Positions 50,965 through 61,597 of a stretch of DNA of 64,000 bases are shown one piece after another. The notes below the pieces were generated by a model. It was not told the origin of the DNA. It made no database searches and worked only from the letters and a program-made list of their open reading frames with translations. The position numbers were made by a program, and so were the translations under genes. Origin of the DNA: Aphanomyces cochlioides (Eukaryota; Oomycota; Saprolegniomycetes; Saprolegniales; Verrucalvaceae); assembly GCA_019828595.1 (NCBI GenBank), contig JAHQRK010000002.1, positions 1,116,001 to 1,180,000 of the forward strand. Reading direction: 5' to 3'. Position 1 is the stretch's first letter. Every line of letters starts with the position of its first letter.

Positions 50965-51667
50965 CTAGCACAGACTTGCTCCACCTCTCAGAGCAAGTTG
51001 CTCCTCCGACGTGGACGGCATTGGTCGACTATGTCCAGCCGACAATATGGACGCATATCTTGTCATCGCGTTGAGTTTGATAGCGTCGCCGCAAGGTAAC
51101 AAGAGCCCGTCCAAACCTGACAGGATTGCTGCGGCATGTGTAAATTCCGGTAGCTGTACAAGGTGATATCATTCCTTGCGACGAGAGAGATTTCAAGGAT
51201 GCTGGAAGAACCCTCGAGGACTCCCGAGTGTCCGTCTTGACCAGTTCGCCAGCAAGCGGAGCTGAATTCTCTTCCATGAGGCGACAAATACCATGTAGGC
51301 AAGGCATCCAAAGCAGACTTCAAGCTACAGAGACCACCAACCTGATCGACACATCAGGAGTTCGAGGATGCTCAGGAACAATCGTGGACGTTCGCTCATC
51401 CTGCCGACAACCGGACAACCATAAGACAGACGCCTCCGGACTCGCATTTCACGCCTTCGTCGATGTCGTCGCGGCCACGGACACCAAGTCCTTCATTGCG
51501 TGCATACCTTTGTGAGCGACAGCGTGTATTTATGCACCACCAGACAGAGAGATCGCTCCATCCAACGTTCGTGGCATCATCATTGGCCAACTTTTGAATT
51601 TTATATCACGATCGATCATCCGGCACGATCAGAACACCCAACTTGATCACAACTCAGTACGACCTTA
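50965..51667. other. Region between the divergent membrane-protein and Ntn-hydrolase genes
   Basis: Minus-strand frames at 51029-51323 could hold an upstream exon of the membrane protein (MEENSAPLAGELVKTDTRES). Otherwise this is the shared 5' region of two divergent genes. No initiator motif of the tyrosinase type is seen. Confidence 0.3.
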
Positions 51668-52927
51668 ATGCAAGGCATGGTTCTCTTCCGATGGCTCCTG
51701 GCGACGACGGCGGCAGTCGTGCTTGGAGACAGTGACATCTTGCTTCAGTATCGCGATGAGATCATCTCGGCGCGGACGATGGACTTTGCGCTTGACTTGA
51801 CGACCGCGGTCGAAATCGTCCCGCGTGGCACGTTCATCCAAGAACCAGCCGTCCAACGCGCACCCGACACTCCAGACTATTCATGGACGACGACGTACGG
51901 CTTCGTTGGCTTTAATCTCATGGGTGCGAACGTTGCTGCCGATGGACTCAACGAAGCTGGTCTCTCCGCGGCGTGGCTTTACCTCGCCGGCTCGGAATAC
52001 CCTCCAGTCAATACGACGGACTCGCGACCCGTCGTTGCTTCTCTCGTTACGTACATCCTGGGCAACTTTGCCACAATCGACCAAGTCCGCGCTGGGCTCG
52101 ACCAGATTCAAGTCGCTGCCATCGACCCACGACTCATTACAGTCTTGACCGGGGTAGCCGACGTGCCAGCATCATTACCGCTGCACGTGGCCGTCCATGA
52201 CGCCAGAAACCAGAGTCTTGTCATTGAATTCATCGATGGAACGATGAAAGTCCATGACAATCCAGGCGGCGTCTTGACGAACGAGCCATCCTTTCCCGAA
52301 CAGCTCGCGTCCGTCGAGACACTCGACACACAGAGCGATCTTCCAGCGGGATATTCGTCGTCAGCAAGGTTTGTCCGCCTCACTGCACTCAACCGAGAAG
52401 CATCATTTGCGTACTTTGCAAACACGAGCTACAGCGTGACATCCACGCCAGGGCAAGCCGGCATTGCGGCGGCTCTTCATGTGATCAACACGGTTGCAAT
52501 TCCCACCGGTTACATTGGAGAAGGCGCAGCGACGCAATACACAGTCGTGCGAGACCACGTGCGTCGCCATGTTTACTTTCTCTCGACGCAAAACCAAGTC
52601 CCACGACGGCTCGACTTGACCGCCATCGACTTTAGCAAGTCTACAAACCGCAAGTTCCTGCCTGTGACGTTTGGTTCCTGGTACGTCGACGTGACAGCCG
52701 ATGAACTCGCGTCGACCAGGCAAACGTCCGACTTGCCAGGCCGAGCCAAGGACCAAGTTCGGTTGCGAGGCATCCCTGAGCCACATACGATTGCTGAGGT
52801 CCACCTCGCCAGAGATACATGGGCTGCGCTTGCGATTGCCGGTGCTTGTTTGGCTGGCGTTGCGTACATTGCGCTGGAGATGCGCCGCATCAGTCGACTC
52901 GGCTATATTGCCCTTGCTCATGAATGA
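51668..52927 (+). CDS. Choloylglycine-hydrolase-like (Ntn) protein with C-terminal membrane span
   Basis: The protein has 419 residues. A signal peptide (MVLFRWLLATTAAVVLG) leads to DSDILLQYRDEIISARTMDF, which aligns with the 'C-T-x-hydrophobic ... GRTMDF' start of linear-amide C-N hydrolases. Further family marks are GFNLMGANVAADGLNEAGLS and a conserved Asn/Arg-rich core. The usual N-terminal nucleophile Cys is absent; Ser occupies the place, and the only Cys of the protein lies in the C-terminal span (ALAIAGACLAGVAYIALEM, about 378-396). It may be a Ser-dependent or inactive relative. The topology suggests a lumenal or extracellular domain anchored at its C-terminus. The gene is intronless. 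Confidence 0.75.
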   Translation: MQGMVLFRWLLATTAAVVLGDSDILLQYRDEIISARTMDFALDLTTAVEIVPRGTFIQEPAVQRAPDTPDYSWTTTYGFVGFNLMGANVAADGLNEAGLSAAWLYLAGSEYPPVNTTDSRPVVASLVTYILGNFATIDQVRAGLDQIQVAAIDPRLITVLTGVADVPASLPLHVAVHDARNQSLVIEFIDGTMKVHDNPGGVLTNEPSFPEQLASVETLDTQSDLPAGYSSSARFVRLTALNREASFAYFANTSYSVTSTPGQAGIAAALHVINTVAIPTGYIGEGAATQYTVVRDHVRRHVYFLSTQNQVPRRLDLTAIDFSKSTNRKFLPVTFGSWYVDVTADELASTRQTSDLPGRAKDQVRLRGIPEPHTIAEVHLARDTWAALAIAGACLAGVAYIALEMRRISRLGYIALAHE

Positions 52928-53139
52928 AACCCTTCAACCCTTCTCTGCCTAAACCCTTAACTTTATAAACCCCTTCCACCCTTGTCATGGTGAACCCCCA
53001 ACCCCTTCACCCCTTGCGTCGTCACTGTTTACGGTGGGTCCCCTACCGTGTAACTCTGGCGTGACAACTTGAAACACACCTCTTGCCCGCTGAGCGACAT
53101 CCTCTTTCCTCTCTGCCAGTCTCTCGAGCAACATACATC
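52928..53139. other. C-rich spacer before the first PDZ-type myosin
   Basis: The spacer contains CCTAAACCCTTAACTTTATAAACCCC and AACCCCCAACCCCTTCACCCC (52950-53015). It is similar to the tract at 32200-32270 and probably includes the myosin promoter. Confidence 0.4.
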
Positions 53140-56100
53140 ATGGATGTCGGCGCATCGGTTTGGGTTATGGTCGCAGATGTGTGGCAGCGAGCTACGGTTG
53201 TAAGGACCAGTGCGACCTCCGTCCAATGTACGATCCAAGGCCAGAAAGACGGCAATGCTTGTATCGTGGACATTCCGCTGCCTCACGTCGAGCTGTGCAA
53301 TCCTGACGATGCATCTTCAGACTCCATGGACGACCTCACGTCACTCGTGCATCTCCATGAACCTGCGATCCTCCACGCGCTGGAAACTCGTTTTGCGCGC
53401 GGCCAAGTGTACACAAGGACAGGCGCGATCCTCATCGCGGTGAATCCGTTCTGTAAGCTTCCACTCTACACCAACACTGTCCAGCAAGCGTACATGAACC
53501 AAGGCATGCTTGAAAGCCACGGGGATAAGACACAGCAGCAAGAGCAAAGCCTACCTCCTCACGTCTATCAAGTCGGAGATACAGCCTACAGATCCATGTT
53601 GGTCAATCAGGATGCACACAATATTCTCGTTAGTGGGGAGTCCGGTGCCGGCAAGACGGAAACCACCAAGATCCTCCTTACTTATGTCGCCGCCTTGTCA
53701 TCCTCGGCGGTTCAGACTGGCGGCATTCGCCAGCGCGTGCTTGATTCGAATCCAGTCCTGGAAGCATTTGGCAATGCGCAGACAACCCGAAACACCAACT
53801 CGAGTCGGTTTGGCAAATTCATTCGACTCGGCTTTGATGCCTCTGGCGGTTTGATCGGTGCGTCTATCTCAACTTATCTCCTCGAACGTGTCCGTCTTGT
53901 ATCGCAAATGGCTGGCGAACGCAACTTTCACATCTTTTATGAGCTCATGGCCGGTGTCTCGCTGGCTGACCGCATGAAGTGGCAACTCGATGCGCCGCTC
54001 GAATCTTTCCATTACCTCAACCAGAGCGGCTGCATGACTCGACTAGACGGCCAAGACGACGCCAAGTTGTTGGCCACGACGCAAGCTGCCATGACAACAA
54101 TTGGGCTCTTACCAAGTGAACAAACGTGGGTCTTCCAGCTCCTCGCGGCAATTTTGCATCTCGGCAACGTCAAGTTTGCCAAAAAGGGCCATGATGGATC
54201 CCGCATCGCTGACACGTCAGCTATTAAGGCAAAGTTTGTCTGTGACTTGCTGGGCGTTGCCGACACAGCGGCATTCGAAAAAGCGCTCTGCACGCGTGAA
54301 ATCATTGCAGGCTTCGAGCCCGTCACGATGGCTGTGACTGTCGACAGAGCCATGGACGCCCGAGACACGTTGGCTAAGACCATCTACGCCCGAATCTTCG
54401 ACTACCTTGTCGAGCGAATCAATGGTGCCATGGTTGCATCCGTGCCTGCCTTGCAACTGGGTGTCGTCGATATCTTTGGGTTTGAAATCCTGGCGACGAA
54501 TTCCCTCGAGCAATTGTGCATCAACTTTGCAAACGAGAAGCTGCAGCAATTATTCGCCCGGTTTGTCTTTGAGATGGAGCAGCGTGAATATCAGGACGAA
54601 GCGATTCCATGGACATTTGTCGACTACCCGACGAATGAAGCCTGCATTAGTCTCTTTGAATCGCGGCCGTGTGGGCTCTGGAATTTGTTGGATGAGCAAG
54701 CGCGTCTCCCGAAAGGATCGGACAGAACGCTTGCAACGAAATTCTACGACGCCTTTCTCTCCCACGACCGATTCAATGCCTCAAAGCTCGATCAAGCCCA
54801 TGGAGCTTTCACAATTACACATTACGCTGGCCCAGTGACGTACAAGACACAAGGCTTCTGCGCCAAGAACAAAGACCCAGTGCCTCATGAGGCACTCTCG
54901 GCGCTCACGTTTTCATCCCACGACTTTGTCGCTGATTTGTTTGAAGATTGGCATCCTCATGACCAAGCTCTACCACCACCAGCGGCGTCGTCCACTGCTA
55001 TCTCGGCCCGCAATAGTTATACAGGTGGCAGATTTCCTGTGCCATCGCCAAGAAATTCATCAAATCGCTTTAGCCTTACCGGGGGACGACCTTCGCTTCA
55101 GCGGTCGTCGCTCTCGTCCGCGTCAGTCTTGTCCTCAACAGTCTGCTTGACTTTCAAGATGCAATTGAGTTCACTTCTCGCAACGCTCGAGACGTCGACA
55201 CCTCATTTTATTCGGTGTATCAAGCCTAACGATACCATGGTGCCCTCTGTCTTTGATCCCATTCGCGTCCGTGACCAGCTCCGCTGCGGTGGACTTGTCG
55301 AAATCACTCGAATAGCTCGTCTTGGCTATCCTGTCCGCATGCTGCACGACTTTTTCCTCCGCACGTTTGGCGCTCTTGGACCTGCAGAAGCTGCTGATAC
55401 TCGTGAACTCGTCAAGGCATTGGCCCTACCTGGTCTTCTCCTTGGGGTAACCAAAGTGTTTATGACCCAAGAGGCCCATGAATCGCTCCAAGCTCTCTTG
55501 TCCAAGCGCCGTGTTGCTGCTGCTACATTACTCCAATCCTATGTGCGACTCTACTTGGCTCGTACGGCGTTTGTTGCTCAACGAAGTGCTGCCATTTATA
55601 TCCAAGCCCTCGTGCGACGTCGCCAGGCTGTCGCCAACTACAAAAACATTCGCCATGCCACAATCCTTCTGCAGGCAACGGTGCGACGACGACAGTCTGA
55701 GGTCAGCTATCAAAAAGCCCGCCACAAAATTATCTTGGTGCAATCCATTGCACGACGGTGGCTAGCTGGTCGATTGTATCACTTGCAGCTACGTGCAATT
55801 GTACGAATCCAACGTGCATGGGCAGCTATTTATCGAGCACGTGTGGCTCAATTGGCTTTGGCCTGTGCACAGCACGAAGCTTCGACGCGTATTCAGCACG
55901 CAGTCCGCAAGAAACTCAAGGAATGGGCTATTCAACGAGACAACGCCAGCTTCATGACCGACGAGCCTGAAACTGAAATCCACAGCGACCACAACCAAGA
56001 GGACGACGACGACATTCTCGACGAAAAAGTTCTCAACCCCCTCTTGAAGAATTACACGCTCGAGTGGACTGATGGAGTCCTTGGCCTCTCCTTCGATGTG

Positions 56101-57072
56101 AGCTTCTCATCGCCGGTCGTTCGTCGAGTCCACACAAGTTTGAGTGCTTGCGATGATATTGCTCGTGTTGAGAAAGGAGATCGCCTCATTGCCCTCGGCT
56201 CCGAGACGATTCGGCCCCACGATAACTTTCGCGAGCTCCTTCTAAATATGGCACCTCCTGTGGTTCTTACCTTTGCACCAGCTGGTGGCTCTATCCCGAA
56301 GTTCTCGACAGAAATGGTGACGCTTGGCCTCGCTAAGCGGCCGCGCTCTATGTCTGACATGGCGCCTGATGAGTTTGATGTGATTGTGGAAGACGCGAGC
56401 TTCTCGTGGTCGCCCTACAAGACCCACTCTGCAATGGTCCCGATGGTTCATGGCTTTGCAGGGGACGCCACAACCAACCCTGGCCTTGAAAAGCTCCAAG
56501 CAAGCGACGTCCTCGTGCAAGTTGGCGCTGTGTCCACTGCATCCATGTCTTATAAGAATGCCCTGATGCGACTGAAGGACGCCCAGCGCCCACTGGTCCT
56601 GCGCTTTCAAGTTGGAGCCAGACGGCCTAATTCCTGGGCCGATCATGTCGTCGTGACGTGGAGCAAAGGTTCACTTGGCGTCGAGTGGAAATGGGACACG
56701 GTGTTCCATCAAGGCTTGGAGATTCAACGGATACATCCAAATGGTCTCGTCGCTCAGCAAAATGGTCTCCAAGTGGGCGACATCCTCTTAGAAATCAATC
56801 ATCAAGACACAAGGGCGTTGGGGTACGATGCAACGCAAAAGATGCTGACGGAGCATCAACCAACACCGCTCCAATTGACATTTCGCCACATGCCAGCTTG
56901 GAAACGCCAGGCCAAAGTTGCTCTGCGAGTTGCTTCCAAAATGCTCGTCCGGACGCAAGAGTCATGGGACGACCACGGCGATACCATTCAGCGTGTCGTC
57001 CTTGGAATTCTGCTCTACTGCCTCATCTTTTGGCTCGACGAAATTCTTTTCTTCCCGCTGCGGTTCATCTAG
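53140..57072 (+). CDS. Myosin with IQ motifs, three PDZ-like repeats and a C-terminal membrane span
   Basis: The product is 1,310 residues from ATG 53140 (MDVGASVWV), with no introns. An SH3-like start precedes a motor domain with P-loop GESGAGKTETTK, switch I NTNSSRFGKF, switch II DIFGFE, relay NSLEQLCINFANEKLQQLF and HFIRCIKPN. Five or six IQ motifs follow (residues about 800-930), predicted to bind calmodulin-like light chains. The tail has three PDZ-like blocks (GDRLIALGSETI, DVLVQVGAVST, GDILLEINHQD). The end (VVLGILLYCLIFWLDEILFF then PLRFI) is strongly hydrophobic, so the motor may be tail-anchored in a membrane, which would be unusual. The longer frame upstream starts at TTG and is not used. 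Confidence 0.9.
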   Translation: MDVGASVWVMVADVWQRATVVRTSATSVQCTIQGQKDGNACIVDIPLPHVELCNPDDASSDSMDDLTSLVHLHEPAILHALETRFARGQVYTRTGAILIAVNPFCKLPLYTNTVQQAYMNQGMLESHGDKTQQQEQSLPPHVYQVGDTAYRSMLVNQDAHNILVSGESGAGKTETTKILLTYVAALSSSAVQTGGIRQRVLDSNPVLEAFGNAQTTRNTNSSRFGKFIRLGFDASGGLIGASISTYLLERVRLVSQMAGERNFHIFYELMAGVSLADRMKWQLDAPLESFHYLNQSGCMTRLDGQDDAKLLATTQAAMTTIGLLPSEQTWVFQLLAAILHLGNVKFAKKGHDGSRIADTSAIKAKFVCDLLGVADTAAFEKALCTREIIAGFEPVTMAVTVDRAMDARDTLAKTIYARIFDYLVERINGAMVASVPALQLGVVDIFGFEILATNSLEQLCINFANEKLQQLFARFVFEMEQREYQDEAIPWTFVDYPTNEACISLFESRPCGLWNLLDEQARLPKGSDRTLATKFYDAFLSHDRFNASKLDQAHGAFTITHYAGPVTYKTQGFCAKNKDPVPHEALSALTFSSHDFVADLFEDWHPHDQALPPPAASSTAISARNSYTGGRFPVPSPRNSSNRFSLTGGRPSLQRSSLSSASVLSSTVCLTFKMQLSSLLATLETSTPHFIRCIKPNDTMVPSVFDPIRVRDQLRCGGLVEITRIARLGYPVRMLHDFFLRTFGALGPAEAADTRELVKALALPGLLLGVTKVFMTQEAHESLQALLSKRRVAAATLLQSYVRLYLARTAFVAQRSAAIYIQALVRRRQAVANYKNIRHATILLQATVRRRQSEVSYQKARHKIILVQSIARRWLAGRLYHLQLRAIVRIQRAWAAIYRARVAQLALACAQHEASTRIQHAVRKKLKEWAIQRDNASFMTDEPETEIHSDHNQEDDDDILDEKVLNPLLKNYTLEWTDGVLGLSFDVSFSSPVVRRVHTSLSACDDIARVEKGDRLIALGSETIRPHDNFRELLLNMAPPVVLTFAPAGGSIPKFSTEMVTLGLAKRPRSMSDMAPDEFDVIVEDASFSWSPYKTHSAMVPMVHGFAGDATTNPGLEKLQASDVLVQVGAVSTASMSYKNALMRLKDAQRPLVLRFQVGARRPNSWADHVVVTWSKGSLGVEWKWDTVFHQGLEIQRIHPNGLVAQQNGLQVGDILLEINHQDTRALGYDATQKMLTEHQPTPLQLTFRHMPAWKRQAKVALRVASKMLVRTQESWDDHGDTIQRVVLGILLYCLIFWLDEILFFPLRFI

Positions 57073-57512
57073 CATGATAGATAGCCATAGGACCTTGAGA
57101 TTCCCCACCGCAACATGATCAGTATTATCTCCTTTCTCGCTCAAATTTACGCTTCAGGTCCAGCGAAACCGCGGCTATCGTTGGCCAAGCCGCTCAACAA
57201 GCACTAGAGCCCTTCGCCTGCGCTTAATTTCTAGGAACAGCCGCCGAGTGCTTGCAGTTGACGCGGTTTTCCCGTCGTTTGGACGGGCCAAATGTATCAT
57301 ACGCACCTCATTTATGCTTGCCACACTGAACACGCACCTATTTTTTCAACACGTTTCGAGCTTTTTTCAACATTTTGGTTCAGAAAGAGGTGCGTGTTTG
57401 AAAAGTCGGTGCCCGTTATAAATTTGGCATGACGTAAGTAATCCCAAGCTTGGTCGGGCGACTTCAGACCATCTTCCGACAGGGCGACGACGTCGACGAC
57501 GAGATCCTTAAG
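57073..57512. other. Spacer between myosin genes
   Basis: It contains a small imperfect inverted repeat (AACACGCACCT at 57338 and AGGTGCGTGTTT at about 57389) and presumably the promoter of the next gene. No other structure is seen. Confidence 0.4.
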
Positions 57513-60500
57513 ATGGAAGTAGGAACGCAGGTTTGGGCTCTCCATCAAGACAAATGGTGGCTCGCTGTCGTCCATGCGTCCGACGACCACTCGATCACGT
57601 GCCGCCTCACGTCAAACGATACCAACCACGAGATCGACACTCCGACCGTCATCACGTATACACAAGACAGAGCGAAATGCGTCCAAGTATGCAATCCAAC
57701 CGAGATGCGCATCGCAGGGGTTCAAGATTTGACTTCTTTGGTCCATTTGAACGAACCTGCGATCTTGAACGCCCTCCAAGTTCGCTTTCGGAAGCAAGAA
57801 ATCTACACAAGTACAGGATCTATCTTGGTGGCTGTGAATCCGTTCCAGCCGCTTCCGCTCTACGACAGTGCGATCCAACAGCGATATATAGACCACGGCA
57901 ACCGAACTGCACAGGGAGAGAAGCTCCGTCCCCTTCCACCTCATGTATATGCCGTCGCCGACAAAGCGTTCCGCGATATGCATGCAGTCACAACGACCGC
58001 AAATCAGAGTATTTTGGTAAGTGGCGAGTCTGGTGCCGGCAAGACCGAGACGACAAAGTTCCTCATGATGTATCTCGCTGCTGTTTCAGCGGCGACAACG
58101 ACAGCTGGAACTTCCTCACAGTCTGACAGTTCAATCCGCCATCGAGTCCTCGAGTCAAATCCGATCTTGGAAGCATTTGGGAACGCCAAGACAACGCGAA
58201 ACAACAACTCGAGTCGCTTTGGCAAGTTCATTCGCCTTGGCTTTGATGCCGTGGGGGCGCTTCGTGGCGCCTCCATCTCAACGTATTTATTGGAACGAGT
58301 TCGCCTGGTGTCGCAAATGGCCGGCGAGCGCAACTACCACATTTTCTACGAACTTATTCGTGGCGCGACACCGACAGACTTGGCCTCGCTTGGGCTCGCT
58401 CCAGGCGTCGAAGCTTTCCACTACATCAATCAGAGCGGATGTTACGACCGTCAAGACGGCGTGGACGACGCTACTCAGTTTCGCAAAACTATCCAAGCCA
58501 TGGAAACCCTTGGCATTACACATGAAGAACAGCAATCGGTCATGCGACTTGTCGCCGCTGTCCTCCATCTTGGCAATACTCAGTTTGCAAAACACGGTCA
58601 AGATACATCCAAGTGCGCTTCAGATCTCAGCGACGCGAGTCGACTGCTGGGACTGTCGTCAGACGCGATGGAACAAAGTTTTACGACGAAGCGTATCAAG
58701 GCCGGGATGGAGTTTGTCATGGTGGGGCTGACGCCAGCGCTGGCCGAAGTCGCTCGAGATGTCGTGGCCAAAACCATCTACGCCAGAGTCTTCGACTGGC
58801 TCGTTGAGCGCATCAACGCCGCCGTCGCGACGAATGCGTCTGATCGATTCATCGGCGTAGTGGACATTTTCGGCTTTGAAATTTTTCAGACCAACTCGCT
58901 GGAACAACTGTGCATCAACTTTGCCAACGAGAAGCTGCAGCAATTGTTTGCTCGATTCGTCTTTGAGATGGAGCAGCGCGAGTACGAAGCCGAGGCAATT
59001 CCTTGGACATTCGTCGACTACCCGACCAACGACGCCTGCGTCGCCCTCTTTGAAGCACGACCGATCGGTTTGTTTTCGCTCTTGGATGAACAATGCGTCA
59101 TCCCCCGCGGCAACGACAGTCAACTCGCTGCCAAGTACTACGACAGCTTTAATACGTCCCATGCGTCGTTTGAAGCCTCAAAACTCCAGCAAGGCAAGGC
59201 GCAGTTCGTCATTCAGCATTATGCTGGTGCGGTGCTTTATTCCACCGCTGGCTTTTGCGACAAGAACAAAGACAGTGTGCACCCTGACGCTCTTGCGCTT
59301 CTCAAGGCTTCGGCCGATCCATTTGTCAAAGCGCTTTTCCGAGATCCGGTCGCGACTCGAGCCAAGATAGCCGCTGGAGCGTCGACGGCACGTAATGGCC
59401 GCAATGCGTCTGCCGGTTCCACTGCAGCGTCTACGTCGGTCGTGACAAAATTCAAAGCTCAGCTCGCGACGCTCCTCGAGCTGCTCAATGCGACGGTGCC
59501 CCACTTTATCCGATGCATCAAACCCAACGACACGCTTCACCCTGTCGACTTTGACGCGACGCGTGTCGTAGAACAACTCCGCTGTAGCGGTGTCTTGGAA
59601 GCTGTCAAAATTTCTCGAACGGGCTATCCTGTGCGAATGCCCCATGACACTTTTGCCCAGCAATATCATGCGCTCGCCCCCCGCGCACCTCGCGATGATA
59701 TTCATCAACTCGTCGCTTCTCTCTCCCGCTTGGAAGATCTCGCTGTGCCTGCTGCGATTCCACCATTCCAAGTTGGCGCTACCAAAATATTTATGGTCCA
59801 AGATGCCTACCAGCACTTGAATCGCCTCAAAGTCCTCCTGTATGCTGCATCCATCCAAGGCATTCAACGAGTTGCTCGTGGATGGCTCGCCCGTCACCGC
59901 GTCCGACACCTCAAGCGGGCAATTGTCCGTCTCCAGACCTGGTCACGGTCCATTCTCGCTCAAAAACATTACCGAGCCATGCAACGAGCTGCTCGCCTCA
60001 CTCTTGCAGCTTGCTCAATTCAGAGAAACGTCCGTCGGTTTGTCTGCCGGTGTCACTACCGACGAATGCAAACTGCGGCAGCGCTCATTCGTCGGATCGT
60101 TCGAGGATTTCTCGGCCGACGAGCTGCTGCCAAGCGCAAAGTTTTGGTGGCCAAGGCATTGCGCGCTGCAGCATTAGTGGAAGCGGCGAGATTAGCCGAA
60201 GAAGCAAGGAATGCAGCAAAGGCACAGGAACAACAGACTGGAAAACTCAAAGTCGTGCCGTCAGTGGTCCAAGTCACACCGACAAAATTACTACCCCCGC
60301 TACAATCTTCGTCATCAGCAGCATTGACGAATACAGCGTCAGCTGGTGGAGAAGGAGCTGGAAAGATTGCCTTTGAAGAGTTTTCCGACTCAGACGAAGA
60401 CGAAACCACATCTGCTGCAGCAACGGAATCCACGAGCTCACCAGCGACGAAGAGCCGCGACTCCGAATACGAAATCAACTGGGAATGCGGTATGCTGGGG

Positions 60501-61463
60501 CTCTACTTTGAAAGCGATGATGCAACTGGTCTTCCCATCGTCCGTCGCGTCCATGAGACCCTCAGTACATGCGCAGACATTTTCGATGTCAGTCCTGGCG
60601 ACGTGCTCTTGTCAGTCGGTGGCAAGAAAGTCGCCAACAATGACATACGCCATATTCTCAAACTGCTCCAAGAAGTACAAAAACCCGTCTCGCTACGATT
60701 CCAGCGCACCCAGAAGAGAATGCGTGAATCGACGGCGCTCATGATGGACGAGTATGAAGTCCTGTGGCGTGATTCGATTCCACTGGGACTTGGTTTCAAG
60801 CCGGACAAGAAGAAAGGCATGCCATGCGTGTCGAAATGCCGAGGGAATCCGCAGATTCCAGGCATGTTTAATGTCCGCTTGGGTGATTTCTTGACCGCGA
60901 TCAACGAAATCTCGACGTACAAGATTGAATTCTCGAGAGTCATTACGCTTTTGGAAGAAGGTCCTCGACCAGTTGTGCTGCGATTCCAGAGGGCAGATCC
61001 TGACGAAATGCTCGATATGGTGCCCGCACACATGAGCTCCATGTCGTCAACTGAACGCATGAGCATGATGAGCCGAGAATCATCTCGTCGAGACAGTCGC
61101 TTTAGCGAACGCGACAGCTTGGCACTTAGTCGTCTATCCGTCATGAGTTTGAATCCCAAACTCGACGATTCCCTCTACAACATCACGTGGAAAGAGGAAG
61201 ATGGTGCTCTCGGGCTTGTGGTGAAGCAAGCGATCTCAAGCTTTTATCCTGAAGTGACGAAAGTCAAGCCAGAAGGAGCAATCCTCCGCCAGCCCAACAA
61301 AGTCTCAGTCGGCGATCTTCTCGTGAGTATCAACAACAACAACATCAGCAAGATGGGCTTCCGAAATGCCATGCATTTGCTCCAGATCGGGCCCAAGCCC
61401 GTCTTGCTCACGTTTCAAAAGAGCGAACGCACTTCCCACGTCGGTGTCCCCGCCAGTATTTAG
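57513..61463 (+). CDS. Myosin with IQ motifs and three PDZ-like repeats
   Basis: The product is 1,316 residues from ATG 57513 (MEVGTQVWALHQDKWW), intronless, and a close paralogue of the gene upstream. Motor motifs are intact (GESGAGKTETTKFL, NNNSSRFGKF, VDIFGFEIF, HFIRCIKPNDT). Five or six IQ motifs follow (GIQRVARGWLARH, IQRNVRRFVCR). After an Ala- and Ser-rich acidic linker (EEFSDSDEDE) come three PDZ-like repeats (GDVLLSVGGKKV, GDFLTAINEIST, GDLLVSINNNNI). It ends VGVPASI without a membrane span, unlike its neighbour. It is probably an actin-based transporter whose tail binds protein partners. Confidence 0.9.
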   Translation: MEVGTQVWALHQDKWWLAVVHASDDHSITCRLTSNDTNHEIDTPTVITYTQDRAKCVQVCNPTEMRIAGVQDLTSLVHLNEPAILNALQVRFRKQEIYTSTGSILVAVNPFQPLPLYDSAIQQRYIDHGNRTAQGEKLRPLPPHVYAVADKAFRDMHAVTTTANQSILVSGESGAGKTETTKFLMMYLAAVSAATTTAGTSSQSDSSIRHRVLESNPILEAFGNAKTTRNNNSSRFGKFIRLGFDAVGALRGASISTYLLERVRLVSQMAGERNYHIFYELIRGATPTDLASLGLAPGVEAFHYINQSGCYDRQDGVDDATQFRKTIQAMETLGITHEEQQSVMRLVAAVLHLGNTQFAKHGQDTSKCASDLSDASRLLGLSSDAMEQSFTTKRIKAGMEFVMVGLTPALAEVARDVVAKTIYARVFDWLVERINAAVATNASDRFIGVVDIFGFEIFQTNSLEQLCINFANEKLQQLFARFVFEMEQREYEAEAIPWTFVDYPTNDACVALFEARPIGLFSLLDEQCVIPRGNDSQLAAKYYDSFNTSHASFEASKLQQGKAQFVIQHYAGAVLYSTAGFCDKNKDSVHPDALALLKASADPFVKALFRDPVATRAKIAAGASTARNGRNASAGSTAASTSVVTKFKAQLATLLELLNATVPHFIRCIKPNDTLHPVDFDATRVVEQLRCSGVLEAVKISRTGYPVRMPHDTFAQQYHALAPRAPRDDIHQLVASLSRLEDLAVPAAIPPFQVGATKIFMVQDAYQHLNRLKVLLYAASIQGIQRVARGWLARHRVRHLKRAIVRLQTWSRSILAQKHYRAMQRAARLTLAACSIQRNVRRFVCRCHYRRMQTAAALIRRIVRGFLGRRAAAKRKVLVAKALRAAALVEAARLAEEARNAAKAQEQQTGKLKVVPSVVQVTPTKLLPPLQSSSSAALTNTASAGGEGAGKIAFEEFSDSDEDETTSAAATESTSSPATKSRDSEYEINWECGMLGLYFESDDATGLPIVRRVHETLSTCADIFDVSPGDVLLSVGGKKVANNDIRHILKLLQEVQKPVSLRFQRTQKRMRESTALMMDEYEVLWRDSIPLGLGFKPDKKKGMPCVSKCRGNPQIPGMFNVRLGDFLTAINEISTYKIEFSRVITLLEEGPRPVVLRFQRADPDEMLDMVPAHMSSMSSTERMSMMSRESSRRDSRFSERDSLALSRLSVMSLNPKLDDSLYNITWKEEDGALGLVVKQAISSFYPEVTKVKPEGAILRQPNKVSVGDLLVSINNNNISKMGFRNAMHLLQIGPKPVLLTFQKSERTSHVGVPASI

Positions 61464-61597
61464 ATTGTAATGCCAAACACGATATTTTGAGTAGTCCTAA
61501 GCCAGTCTTTGGGGAATTCTTTGCATGTTGACAGCTACAAGCATCATGACATTATGATGGCTAGATTAAGACTCAATCTAGACTAATAACAATAAAA

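Noticed and set aside
53083..53139. Upstream extension of the first PDZ-type myosin
   Set aside because: The longer frame begins at TTG. ATG 53140 starts a normal myosin N-terminus like that of the paralogue at 57513.
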